A stretch of DNA of 64,000 nt from Asparagopsis taxiformis (lineage: Eukaryota; Rhodophyta; Florideophyceae; Bonnemaisoniales; Bonnemaisoniaceae): assembly GCA_030407315.1 (NCBI GenBank), contig JALQPE010002792.1:1-64000 (forward strand), read 5' to 3'. Below are positions 32,661 through 43,670 of the stretch, piece after piece. The stretch's first letter is position 1, and each line of letters starts with the position of its first letter. The notes under the pieces are model-generated. The model worked only from the letters and a program-made list of their open reading frames with translations. It was not told the origin of the DNA and did not search any database. The translations under genes and the position numbers were made by a program.

Positions 32661-33089
32661 CAAATAACTTTCCTTCCTTTCCGCACCGTGTCCACTTCTC
32701 CACAAATAACTTTCATATTCACTATGAATTACAGTACATAACCAGTACTTAGATCATCCGCCGTCGCTCCTGCTCAGTAAACTGAACCAAGAGACATTGA
32801 TCCTCTTCACAGTAGAAAGGTAAAGAATCACATTTACTCACTTAGCTAAAGCGAAGACTAGAAAAAATCGAGCTAGTTGGTACTGCCAGAGCCGATTTCA
32901 TCCTGGTGAAGTGCTTCAACTTCGGCCTAGGGAATCCACGGTGCGCGACGAGGGGTGCCACGGCCCGACATGTCACTACTGCATTCACTACCGCACTCTT
33001 CCACCCAATCCTCCTCCTCCTCCTCGTCATACCCCGTGACACGGTCATAGAAAGTCGACATACGTCTGTATTTATCTTCCTCACCATTG

Positions 33090-35131
33090 TGTAGTGCAAT
33101 GCCACTTGGCGAAGCGCTTACAGCTAGGTGTTTCACCTCCAATTTTGGGCACTTTACCCAATTCTTTCATTTCTTGTAGTGCAATGGCTTGGTCGATTCG
33201 ACAACGGGCAGCCTTGGCTGTAAGCCGAATCGGCGAGCCACCGAGAGGTGTTCGAGCCCTCCTGTATCGGTAGTCAGGCTCTGGTCGAGTGTGGTAGAGC
33301 AAAGGCGAATCGCCTGCCTTAGTGTGGGTTGTAAGGCCACACAGACGATCCGTCTAGAATCCTGTGGTCACATGGTGAGTCATGGTGGTGCACCGAAAGG
33401 ATGGTGGTTCAACAACCCTAATAGGGAAGAAGGGAGGACACCGGGCACAATAGGGATGAGTGCCTTGTATAAGAAGCAAAAAAGGGAAGAAGAAAGGGGA
33501 GCCCTATAGAATAGGGCGTGCGCTGGCACAGCGATGCATACAGCGTTATGCTGGTACAGCGGGAGAGCGGCAGTGGCTCAAGAGCCGGGCACCAGGCACC
33601 CGAAGATACCTGATCGAAGGGCACGCGCACCACCGGTGACGCGTGGTATCGGGGAAAGGGAAGCTGATCCAGCAGGGTAACCAGTCACAGACTGAATCAG
33701 TTGAGTGACCATGGTAGGCGCGGTCCGCGCTATAGCGAAAGACGAAGCAGGCTTCCATGAGACTGCAAAACGATAGTTGGGAGCACATCAATAAACAAGT
33801 CCGATTGGTCGGCGGGGGGTTGCTGAACCAGCACGACGGCCAGGACAGAAAGCTGATACACCGGGAAATGAGTTCCAGAAGCAGGCCAGACACTATAGCC
33901 AAAGTCGAAGCAGACTGCAATGAGACTGCGAAACGCAAGTTGGGAGTGGCTCGCAACCATACCTCCGGATGGGCACCAGGCGGCCGAAGACACCTGATTG
34001 AGGGGCACGCGCACCACCGGTGACGCGTGGTAGGGGCAATGCTGATACAGCGTCCCGACATTGAGAAGCTGAATCAGCGAAAAGGGACACCGGAAGAGTG
34101 CCAAGCACCATTGCCAAGGGGGAAGCACACTGAATCAGTAGGCAAAACGCACCCTGGGGGTGGATTGGACACCGAGCTTCCGGCTGGCTTTTACAATCAA
34201 AGGACATGGCGGTTCGCCTGTAGTTAAATAATAAATTACATGTGGCTTGTAGCCCTAAATGTCCTTGTGGTTGGTGTCCAATAGGTAGGCTAAATATTGA
34301 TACAGTAGGGCGGTCGAAAAACCCTAAGTAACGGGTGCGCCGGCAGCGCTGGCACACTGTAAATACAGTGTAAAATTTTAGGTGTGGTGTACAATTCAGT
34401 GTACCACTGGTGTCACGTGCCACGTGTTCAGTGATTGCACTGCTGGTAGAATAGATAGTTCACAATAGTTTCGAAATAAAATAATTGGGTAAAGTGCCCA
34501 AAATTGGAGGTGAAACACCTAGTTGTAAGCGCTTCGCCAAGTGGCATTGCACTACATTTCTCAACTGTTTTGGACTATCTATTCTAACAGCAGTGCAATC
34601 ACTGAACACGTGGCACGTGAAACCAGTGATACACTGAATTGTACACTACAGCTAACAGTTTACACTGTATTTACAGTGTGCCAGCGCCGCCGACAGGTAT
34701 CTTCGGGTGCCTGGTGCCCGGCTCTTGAGCCACTGCCGCTCTCCCGCTGTACCAGCATAACGCTGTATGCATCGCTGTGCCAGCGCACGCCCTATTCTAT
34801 AGGGCTCCCCTTTCTTCTTCCCTTTTTTGCTTCTTATACAAGGCACTCATCCCTATTGTGCCCGGTGTCCTCCCTTCTTCCCTATTAGGGTTGTTGAACC
34901 ACCATCCTTTCGGTGCACCACCATGACTCACCATGTGACCACAGGACTCTAGACGGATCGTCTGTGTGGCCTTACAACCCATACTAAGGCAGGCGATTCG
35001 CCTTTGCTCTACCACACTCGACCAGAGCCTGACTACCGATACAGGAGGGCTCGAACACCTCTCGGTGGCTCGCTGATTCGGCTTACAGTCAAGGCTGCCC
35101 GTTGTCGAATCGACCAAGCCATTGCACTACA
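33090..35131 (-). repeat. solo LTR, family 1, copy C (internally deleted, hosts copy B)
   Basis: Reverse-orientation family-1 LTR: its outer ends are 33090-33169 and 34562-35131, about 655 bp once copy B and its duplication are removed. Its centre is deleted between the GATACCTG-type and GGCGGCGCTGGC-type segments. Flanks are CATTG and CAATG, a target duplication with one mismatch. Confidence 0.65.
33175..34556 (+). repeat. solo LTR, family 1, copy B
   Basis: 1,382 bp, nearly identical to copy A along its length, with perfect TTTCT duplications (33170-33174 and 34557-34561). It is inserted inside copy C in opposite orientation. Confidence 0.8.
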
Positions 35132-35591
35132 CAATGGAATGTTGAACATACCTCACGAAACTGCTTGAATTGATTTTCTGTAGCTCACGTCGTGTAATTG
35201 CTTCCACCTCGGAAAGATTCCATCCTGTGTTTTGATTTGAAACCGCCCGTTTCACGGTACCCCAAACCATCTCAATAGGGTTGAGCTCTGGATGGGCCAC
35301 CGGTAAGAAGAGAATCCTGATATGAAAGCTTCCATGATGGAACTTGTTTGCCAACTCTCTCACCACATATTTGCCTCCGGGGTAGAGGGCTTTCGCCTGT
35401 TCCAACATTTGTGCCCTAGTCTTTGTTCTTTCCTAATTTTCGGGCCGCCACGCGGACCACCCCATCGTTTGATACCACTAATCAGCATTGCCTTGTTCCA
35501 TGCTGTAGTCGGCTTGTGAGTTTCTTCTGTAATCATTGTATGATACTTAGCACGGTCGACCACCAGTACACACCTCTTCCCAATTGATCTT

Positions 35592-36835
35592 TGTGGGACT
35601 CGTCCCGTATTGATTGGCAAAAGGGCGCCTGGAGAAGGGTCGCGTGGGGGTGACGCTCGCGAGCGTGAGTGGTGTTCGGCAGTAGAATTGACCACGAAGA
35701 GTCGCGGCATTAGCCCATGAGCCGCGGTGACGTAGCAGAGGAATTGTCGCCCAAGGGCGAATGGGCGCGTGCTGCCTTGCATTGGCACCGGGCCACATTG
35801 CTTGCGCGGGACCCTTCGGCGAGTGTGCAACGTGTAGCGATATAGGCGCGATTAGTCACACACGTGTGCGAGCGGGAAGATTCTCCCGTTACAACTGTGC
35901 ACGTGTACGTTACGTTTGGCCGTTTCTATTAGTTTACACGTAGCAACGTAGCAGCTTACTCTGTAAGGCCCCTGGGCCGCATAAACACCCCACAAGGTCC
36001 ATTGGACGCCGGACCGGGACCGTTGGTCCTGGTCCGGTCCCGGCAGTCTCGTTGACTATTTAAGGTCAACGGATTGACCACTAAGCTACAATAAAGGCAG
36101 ATCGTTTCGGTTCCAAATCGTTCGACCGTGGTCGTTTAACTTACAACTAAACGGCGGCGGCAATTCCTTCACAGGATACCAGCCGCTCCGTTCCGATCTC
36201 CAATTGGGGACCGCTCGCACTCGTCTCCAATTGCCCGCCGCGAGCCTCCTCCGGCGGGAGTGCACGTGGATTGCCCTAGGGCATTTCGTCTCCGCGGTAG
36301 TGGACCACCTTCCCGCTTCTTTTAACGCCGTCAGGCGACTGGGAGTGGCCTTCGGCCCCCCGGGACAAGGCTACCGACTGGGAGCGCTGTCGGTTCGGCA
36401 CCCCAGCCGGTCAACCGAGCCAACGCCCGTGGGCTTCTCAATCGGTCTCGACCACAGCCGCCGGCGGTATCAGAGTTGCGGAATCCGCTGTGTGGGCAGC
36501 CACGTGTGGAGGCGACCACAATTCCCCGTGAGGATCCATCGCGCTATGTGCCTAGTTAACCCTTAAGTGGGTTGAGGACCGCCACGGCCGATAGATCCCT
36601 CCGGCAGGTTAGATCCAGCCCTCCCGGACCCCGCTCTACCACCCGCTACCGGGTTGGGAGACAGGTGTCCGGGCTCCGAGGGATCGATCCACCCGACACA
36701 GCCCTCGGGCTACTAGGATCGCACGAGGCGTCAGCCTCGTGGAATTGGCGCTCTCACTCGTGAGTTCGAAGCCTTATCCCTATCCTCTTATCCTCCTCGG
36801 AGGTACAATCTATCTACAAGGGCTAAGGTCCTACA
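35592..36835 (-). repeat. solo LTR, family 2, copy E
   Basis: 1,244 bp from TGTGGGACTCGTCCCG to GGCTAAGGTCCTACA, the inverted relative of copy D, with perfect ATCTT duplications (35587-35591 and 36836-36840). It interrupts the transposase between its first and second catalytic aspartates. Confidence 0.8.
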
Positions 36836-37732
36836 ATCTTAGCTTTGGAAATACAGTAGATTTCAACCATTCCATGAAAACTGTTCCATTCATTTCGGAA
36901 TGATAATATGGGTCAGCACGTTTTTTCCTCTTGAACAGCAGTAAGCAGCCATCTAATAGGCCAGTATCAGCAGACCTGATGTGGCAGACAATTGACCGGT
37001 CACCAGAACCTGATGGAACTCTGTAGTCCACTTCGGTCATATCCCGAATTGTAGTCGGTTGCCAGACTCTAGCTTGGGCCATATTTTTGAATATCCACGT
37101 TTCATCTTCATGTTGGTAGTATATATTGTACCCTTTCATATGGTAGGTGTGAATTGCTTGCAGATAGTCGTCACGCATCAGCTGAAAGTCATGTCGTTCC
37201 CTTGTGAAATCGTAATGATTAGGCCGAGTACTGTAGCGAAAACCATTTGAAATCATGAAACGGCGAAGTGTTTCTTGACTCCATACGAAACTTGGTTTGT
37301 CATTGAGACCTCTGAATTTTTCGAAATCACCACTTATCAAGCGCATATGCAGATGGCGGAGCTTCGGTACTTCCTTATTGGTTAGAAGTATGTCGCGTAG
37401 GAGCAAACGAATGATAGGGACGAAGACGACTATTACTGCAGACTCCTTTTAGACTGATCATACCCGGTTGGAAACTGTTCCACATCTTGCAACGTCTTGA
37501 TCCGAGCTACTGTACTGCGGTGTATACCAGTAGCCAAAGCAATTCGTTCCACCGCTCCTGTTTTCCCCATTTCGATAGTTCCATTCTTTTCTCCCTCAAA
37601 GTAGATACGGACATCGAAAACAACATTTGCCACTGATTGTGTCATAACTTCATGCCTCGTCTGACGGGGGACTGGCTGACTTGGACGTCCAGAACGATGA
37701 TTGGATGAGGATCCGGCTCGGTTACGATCCAT

Positions 37733-38989
37733 TGTAGGGGAGTGCAGTGGTCAGTACCGTACTAACCCGAACTGCTAGAAGTAGCCTAACCCATTTTATA
37801 CGTAACGTGTACACCTCAGACCCAATACAGACCGTTTCGTGATGTAAAAGTAGTATGGGTAAGCTACATGCCACGTAGTACATTTGTCAAACCAGAATCT
37901 TCGTCTGTAAAGCCATCCAATATTGACAGTAGGGAAAGTGGGATAATGAGCACTTACGCTTATGTGAAGCTATGTGGAAACAGGTACATCAGTGTATAAG
38001 GAGTATATTGTGGTTGGTACACGGCCTAAGGTGATACACTACATATTATTGTTTTCTAGAATATCTTTAATATTGTTTGCGTATGGCTGGAACACAAGAT
38101 ACAATGCTTGGAGATTGTTCCGGTCGCAATCTTCTCTGCTGTCTTCCTACCCGTAGGTCTTCATAATGACATGTACAAGAGATTGCATACATGTGTGGAA
38201 CTAAGAGGACATGGAAAGAGGAAAGGTTCGATACGTTTGGCCTCAAACAAATATCTATTGGTCAAGCTTCAGGTACGTAGGGACTGTTCTAGTCCACCTC
38301 GATTCGTGATAAGAAGAAAAAACTATGGCTTCCACGCTACTTTGCGCTTCATAGTCAACGAGCGCTATATTAAGGTTGCATCTTTTTGTGATTAGCTTAT
38401 ATCTGTAATTCTCTTATTATTACAACTTGGAACCCCTGATTGCTACTTTGGAGCCAGCTTAACCTTTTAGAACCATTAGTGCGCTTTTTTCACAGCAGCA
38501 CGTCATTAATAGCTATGTGTGACCATCCCTGCGTTTCACTATTTGTAATCCGTGCTTTATTTCAAAGAAAAGTTTTCAATCACTGCACTACTTTCCAGTT
38601 CTCCATTCCACTAGGTTAGGTATTTTTCATTTTTCCTTAACCTATCTTCCCGTTCTCCTTGACCATCGTTTCGAGCGCACCTCACCACCAGGTTTCTCAA
38701 GATTCATTCCTTAATTCTTCCCGTATTGTCTATGAATACTCCTAACACATATAGAGGTTGTTAATACCAGCCTTTCCAACCTCTATCCATCCGCGTGCTT
38801 TTCAACTTCATGCCCTCTCTAGTATGTAGAGTTATTACGCCGATATCCCTCCCCAGTCTTCGTCTCCTAGACTTTGCATTCATTGAACATATGACATTTT
38901 CCCATGTTTCCTTCCTACTATGTCATTTCACCACTATTCATAATCTCCATCAGAAATCTCCAGCCCTAGTCCTCATCTGTAGTCAATGC
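37733..38989. other. no recognisable gene
   Basis: AT-rich sequence upstream of the transposase with only short frames. It should contain the transposon's right end, but no inverted repeat partner was found by eye. Confidence 0.4.
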
Positions 38990-39390
38990 TGGAGGGCGTC
39001 TGTGTTTTCGGAAGTGGACGCGGACGTCCAGTCTCTCTAGTACGGGTCCTAGTCGGCCCCGAGATTTACTAGAACAAATGAACGTCCGCGTCCGAAAAAA
39101 AATAAAAATTTTTTGGATGCGGACGTCCACTTTCTCTAGTACGTTCGGCGGAATACTAGGACCCGACATCCACTTTCTCTAGTACGTTGGCGGAATACTA
39201 GGACCCGACATCCAATTTCTCTAGTACATTCAGCGGGATCCTAGGACCCGACATCCACTTTCTCTAGTACGTTCGGCGGAATACTAGGACCCGACATCCA
39301 CTTTCTCTAGTACGTTTGGCGGAGTACTAGGACCCGACATCCAGTTTCTCTAGTACGTTTGGCGGGATACTAGGACCCGACATCCAGTAT
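38990..39390. repeat. 43-bp tandem repeat
   Basis: About six units of period 43 bp from 39126, each with a core like TTTCTCTAGTACG followed by GGCGGAATACTAGGACCCGA. Each unit contains CTAGTA/TACTAG, so single strands can pair between halves. Diverged, partly inverted half-units with GCGGACGTCC words precede it from 38990. Confidence 0.75.
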
Positions 39391-39510
39391 ACAATATATC
39401 AGCAAAAACCCGGAGGGAAGAAATTACAGCGGATGGTAAATTAAGGGCCCATATCGGACCGTATTTTATTCTCTCATTTACGAAACTGCTCGTATACAAT
39501 ACGTCTCTCT

Positions 39511-39655
39511 AGAATAGGAAATACATATCTGGTCAGAATAGGAAATAAATACCCGGTTAGAATAGGAAATACGTATCAAGCCAGGATACGGAATATGTAT
39601 CCAGCTAGAATATGGAATACGTATCCAGCCAGAATACAAAATACCTGTCAGCATA
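39511..39655. repeat. 24-bp tandem repeat
   Basis: Six imperfect units of AGAATAGGAAATACGTATCC-type sequence, period 24 bp. On the minus strand it reads as an eight-residue peptide repeat (ISYS-like), but nothing suggests it is translated. Confidence 0.75.
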
Positions 39656-39979
39656 CCGTCGATCACCCATCTCCCTCACTATCGCGTTCTCCCTACCATC
39701 CGAACGCCATGCACCACCATCCGCACATACTTCAAGAACCCTCACGACCTAGATTACAAAAAATCTGCTCCTTCCCAATACCATCCCCGCTTTCCTCGAC
39801 ACCACCCCAGCCCATTAAATCATCAAGACATGAAACACGAACATGGTCAGCAAAATCTTACACGACTTGAAACCCACTCTTACTTCTATCGTATGCCCGA
39901 AAATATACACATACCAGAAACACCTCACAGCTTCATTCCCCATCTTCCTAGATCCCTTCTTCACTCTCCCTGAGTCCTG

Positions 39980-41400
39980 CCGTTCCTGCTTCACCACTCC
40001 TGCATCACATACACAACATCAACCCCAACAGTCAGATTCAAAAGCAACGCTTACCACGCCAGATATCTTAGAAAATCCCTTACTTACCTCTCATCCATCC
40101 TACACACAATACAAACCATGATCCAAAAACCTTGCAATGAATAATCAAAGTCAGCAGTCCATATCTTCGCAAAACAAGTCTTGGCGCTCAATGAAACTTA
40201 CCTTCTGTCATCACCATTCCAGCATCACCTGCATAAAATCGGAATCAACCACAACAGTCAGACTCAAAACCCACATGTCCCTCTCAGCATACTCTCAAAA
40301 CTTCCGCACTTTCCTTCGCTCGACACAATACGCACCATGACTGGATAAGCTTCCAATGAATAAATATCGCATTAACTGCAATAGTCAGATTCGAAACAAA
40401 CACTTCTCTCGATGCATACCCTCAGAACTCACTTACTCTCGTTTCATTCTACACACAATACAGACCAAAAGTCGAAAATCTCACAACCAACAAATGAAGT
40501 CAACATTCCGCATCTTCGCACCACCGGACTGCGCGCTAAATGCAACTTACCTTCCGTCATCACCATTCCTGCATCACCTACAAAAAATCGAAATCAACAA
40601 CAACAGTCGGACTGAAAACCCATGCTTCCCTCGCTGCATACCCTCAGAACTGACTTACCCTCGTTGTATCCTGCACACAATAGAAACCATAAGTCAAAAA
40701 TTGTACAAAAAAATGTAGTCAGCATTCCATATCTTCGCGCAACTTAACTAGGCGCTCAATGTAACTTACCTTCCGTCATCACCATTCCAGAATCACCTAC
40801 ACAAAATCAACTTCAACCACAGCAGTCAGACTCAAAACCCACATTCCACTCACTGCACCCCTCAAATGCTCACCTACCTCCTTTCCACCCTTCAGCAAAT
40901 ATGCACCATGACTCACTAAGCTCCCAATAAATAAATATTGCATAAAAGACGACAGTCAAATTTAAAACAAACACTTCCCTCGCTTCATACCCTCAGGACG
41001 CACTTAACCTCTTCATCTCGTTGCATCATACAAACAATACAACCAATAATTCACAAATCGTGCAACGAAAAAATGTAGTCAGCATTCCATTTCATCGCGA
41101 AACCCGTCTTTCAGCTCAATGAAACTTACCTTACTTCATCACTATTCCTGCACCACCTATACAACATCAAAATGAACCAGAACAGTCAGACTAAAAACCC
41201 ATGCATCCCTTATTGCACACCCGCGAGACTCACTTACTTACCTGCCTCCCATGGTTCACAACATGCAAACCATGACTCACGAAGCTTCTAATGAATCAAT
41301 ATCGCATCAACGACAACAGTACGACTCAAAACACACGCTTCCCTCGCTGCATACTCTCCAAACTGGCATACTCACCGTCGTTCTATCCTCTACACCAAAC
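39980..41400. repeat. satellite with alternating ~225- and ~127-bp spacing
   Basis: The box GTCAGACTCAAAACCCAC and its variants occur at about 40034, 40258, 40385, 40608, 40826, 40948, 41186 and 41318. Spacings alternate between roughly 220-240 and 122-132 bp, giving a higher-order unit of about 350 bp. A second box, CTTACCTTCCGTCATCACCATTCC, accompanies only the longer subunit. The plus strand is pyrimidine- and A-rich with almost no G. Confidence 0.7.
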
Positions 41401-42104
41401 AAAGGAAACACGACCAAAGAACCTCAGCCAGTGACGGCGGAGAAGTGGAATTCCACAGGTTAACCTGCGGCGTCGACTGGACAGCTTTCAACGTCAGCTT
41501 AAGTCCTGCTGTGCATACTCCATATCATCGCCGGTATTGAGATTAATAATGGCCCAAGCCATGGTCTCTGAACTCCCGAATGATGAGATCCGGATCTAGA
41601 ACATCGGAATGGTATAATCATATATATCACAATCCATTTGCTTCCCTTAAATGATCCCTGTAATATCCACTGTAAAGCACAAACTTATTCCATGAAGTTC
41701 GCAATTAATATAATTTTATTATTTCAAATGAATTAATTGAAAATCCATCTCCCACGGCGGTCATTCATCCTTCCAAGCGCACGTTGCCAGCAAAATGTGT
41801 GACCTAGCGGTGATGATTGATCGCTCAGGCACATTCCACCATTGGGCTGCCAGAAGTGAGCACAAAACTGATACCCACAAAACCACGAGAACATTACAAA
41901 CGAGGTCTCGAACGCACATTTGGAATACAATATAAATACTATACAACAAACTCTACTCGCTATCTCAGACGACGCGGCTCACAAGTGGCGTAGTCCCAAT
42001 TTTCCGTAACGCCTTTCCTGATGCTTAAAAGTAAAAAACACGTCAAAACGTATATCAGAAATGAGTGCGAGAGTTTTCTGCACAGGAGATGCTGAGCCAC
42101 CAAA
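41401..42104. other. no recognisable gene
   Basis: Short frames only, between two satellite blocks. Confidence 0.4.
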
Positions 42105-43200
42105 TTGATTTTTCGGAAATTTTAGAATTTCTGGGCTGGCCAGCAATGCAATCGAGCTGGACATCCACCGGACGTCCATTTCAGGTTGATCGTGAGAGAG
42201 TAGGGCGGGACCATGATGAAACAAGGACCAAGACCTGTCCCTGACGTGTTGAGCCCGAAATCGACCCTTCGTAAGACGCGATTTTGGCTTACAGTTGGTG
42301 CTTACAGAAGCCAGTGATGACCCCGGTCGGGGCGGCAGCCGGTTCCTGGGGCCGTTGTGGCCAAATTAGACACCTTGATTTGAATTGAAATTTGGGCTAT
42401 TCTCAAAAACATGCACATGTGAACATGTTTTTGAGATGGGGGTCTGCCGTACGGCACAATCGACCCGCCCAAATCGATGATTTTTCACAATTTTTTTCTG
42501 CCCGAAATTTTAGAATTTCTGGGCTGGCCAGCAGTGCAATCGAGCTGGACATCCACCGGACGTCCATTTCAGGTTGGTCGTGTGCTGCCCACATCCATGC
42601 ATTGCAGCAACTAAGCAGGCGGGCTCACTACTCATACAAAGTGCACGGAATATGAGTAACGTGATGTGTGAGTGTTGTTTGTCGTGAGGATGTAAGGTGG
42701 GACCATGATGAAACAGGGAAAAAGATGTCTCCCTAGCATAACTTGGGCTTGAAGCCTGGAATAGACCCTTCGTAAGACGCGATTTTGGCTTACAGTTAGT
42801 GCTTACCGAAGCCAGTGACGGCCCCGGCCGGGGCAGCAGCCGGTTCCTGGGGCCGTTGTGGCCAAATTAGACACCTTGATTTGAATTGAAATTTGGGCTA
42901 TTCTCAAAAGCATGCACTTGTGAACATGTTTTTGAGATGGGGGTGTGCCGTACGGCACTTTCGACCGCCCAAATCGATATAATTTTGCAATTTTTTTCTG
43001 ACTGAAATTTTAGAATTTCTGGGCTCGCCAGCAATGCAATTGCGCTGGACATTCACCGGACGTCCATTTCAGGTTGGTCGAGTATTGCACATGGATACAG
43101 TTTTGCAGCTATTTCTCAGCCCAACATTTTAGAATTTCAGGGCTGACCAGCAATGTAACCGAGCCGGACTTCCACTGGACGTCCATTTCAAGTTAGGCTA
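42105..43200. repeat. 501-bp tandem repeat with an internal ~75-bp box
   Basis: The block starting CCCTTCGTAAGACGCGATTT recurs at 42265 and 42766, a 501-bp period. A box TTAGAATTTCTGGGCT...GGACGTCCATTTCAGGTT occurs at about 42120, 42508, 43009 and 43127. Each unit carries a palindrome around CATGCACATGTGAACATG and another at CCGGCCGGGGC. No coding potential. Confidence 0.7.
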
Positions 43201-43670
43201 GTGCTGCACATTTGCTCGCATCGCAGCAACTAAGCAAGTGTTGACAGCACCGAGATGCCATGCAGACAAGGGGGAATCGGCTGCAAACAGCTTCCCTGGT
43301 CGGCGGCTGGATGTCTGGATGTGAATGGCTGCAAGCATGGAAATCTTGCTACCGCACAGCGCATACACACTGCAGCAGCACATCACTGACGCATGCGAAA
43401 GTTGGGTGCTGCAGTGCGTGGTTGTTTGTGTGTTTGTGTGTTTGTGTGTGTATGACGAACCTTGTGGTATCCCTAGGCGTGCACTGGTTCAAAAAGTTTG
43501 GACTGCCCCATCGGTCGTACTTTGGCGCATTTACATGCAACACTGATTTCGGTATGCACAGAACGTACTTTCGAAACCAGAATCTGAAAATTTTTGATGT
43601 TGATTGACTAATCATAAGTTGATTGAATTATGGCCAATGAGACGAAGACATTGACTGACTGAGTGGTATT

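Larger units (their letters stand above)
28198..32811 (+). mobile_element. Ty1/copia element with ~112-bp LTRs, decayed
   Basis: Direct repeats 28198-28309 and 32700-32811 (few differences) flank gag-pol-like sequence, with a GTAGA duplication at 28193-28197 and 32812-32816. The sequence just after the left repeat, GGTTATGGACCCAG (28310-28323), fits the half-tRNA(iMet) primer site of Drosophila copia and of GalEa/PyRE-type elements. Such short LTRs are typical of GalEa-like copia. The first two bases of the repeats do not match, so the left edge is good to about 2 bp. Multiple stops and frameshifts show it is inactive. Confidence 0.8.
32927..37732 (-). pseudogene. DDE transposase (IS630/Tc1-mariner-like), broken by nested insertions
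   Basis: Segments in transcript order: 37732-37433 HTH-like N-terminus (GAVERIALATGIHRSTVARI); 37406-36841 RNase-H fold start with first catalytic Asp in QHEDETWIF and MNGTVFMEWLKSTVFPKL; 35591-35409 second Asp in CVLVVDRAKYHT; 35408-35137 with PVAHPELNPIEMVWGTVK (third acidic residue); and 33084-32927 acidic tail RRMSTFYDRVTGYDEEEEED. Solo LTR E (35592-36835) and solo LTRs C/B (33090-35131) split the gene. Removing them with one target copy each leaves the frame open across both junctions. An additional frameshift or stop near 37430 shows independent decay. Terminal inverted repeats were not found. Confidence 0.7.

Noticed and set aside
18150..34556. One giant LTR element with copies A and B as its two LTRs
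   Set aside because: Each copy has its own different perfect target duplication, so they are independent insertions.
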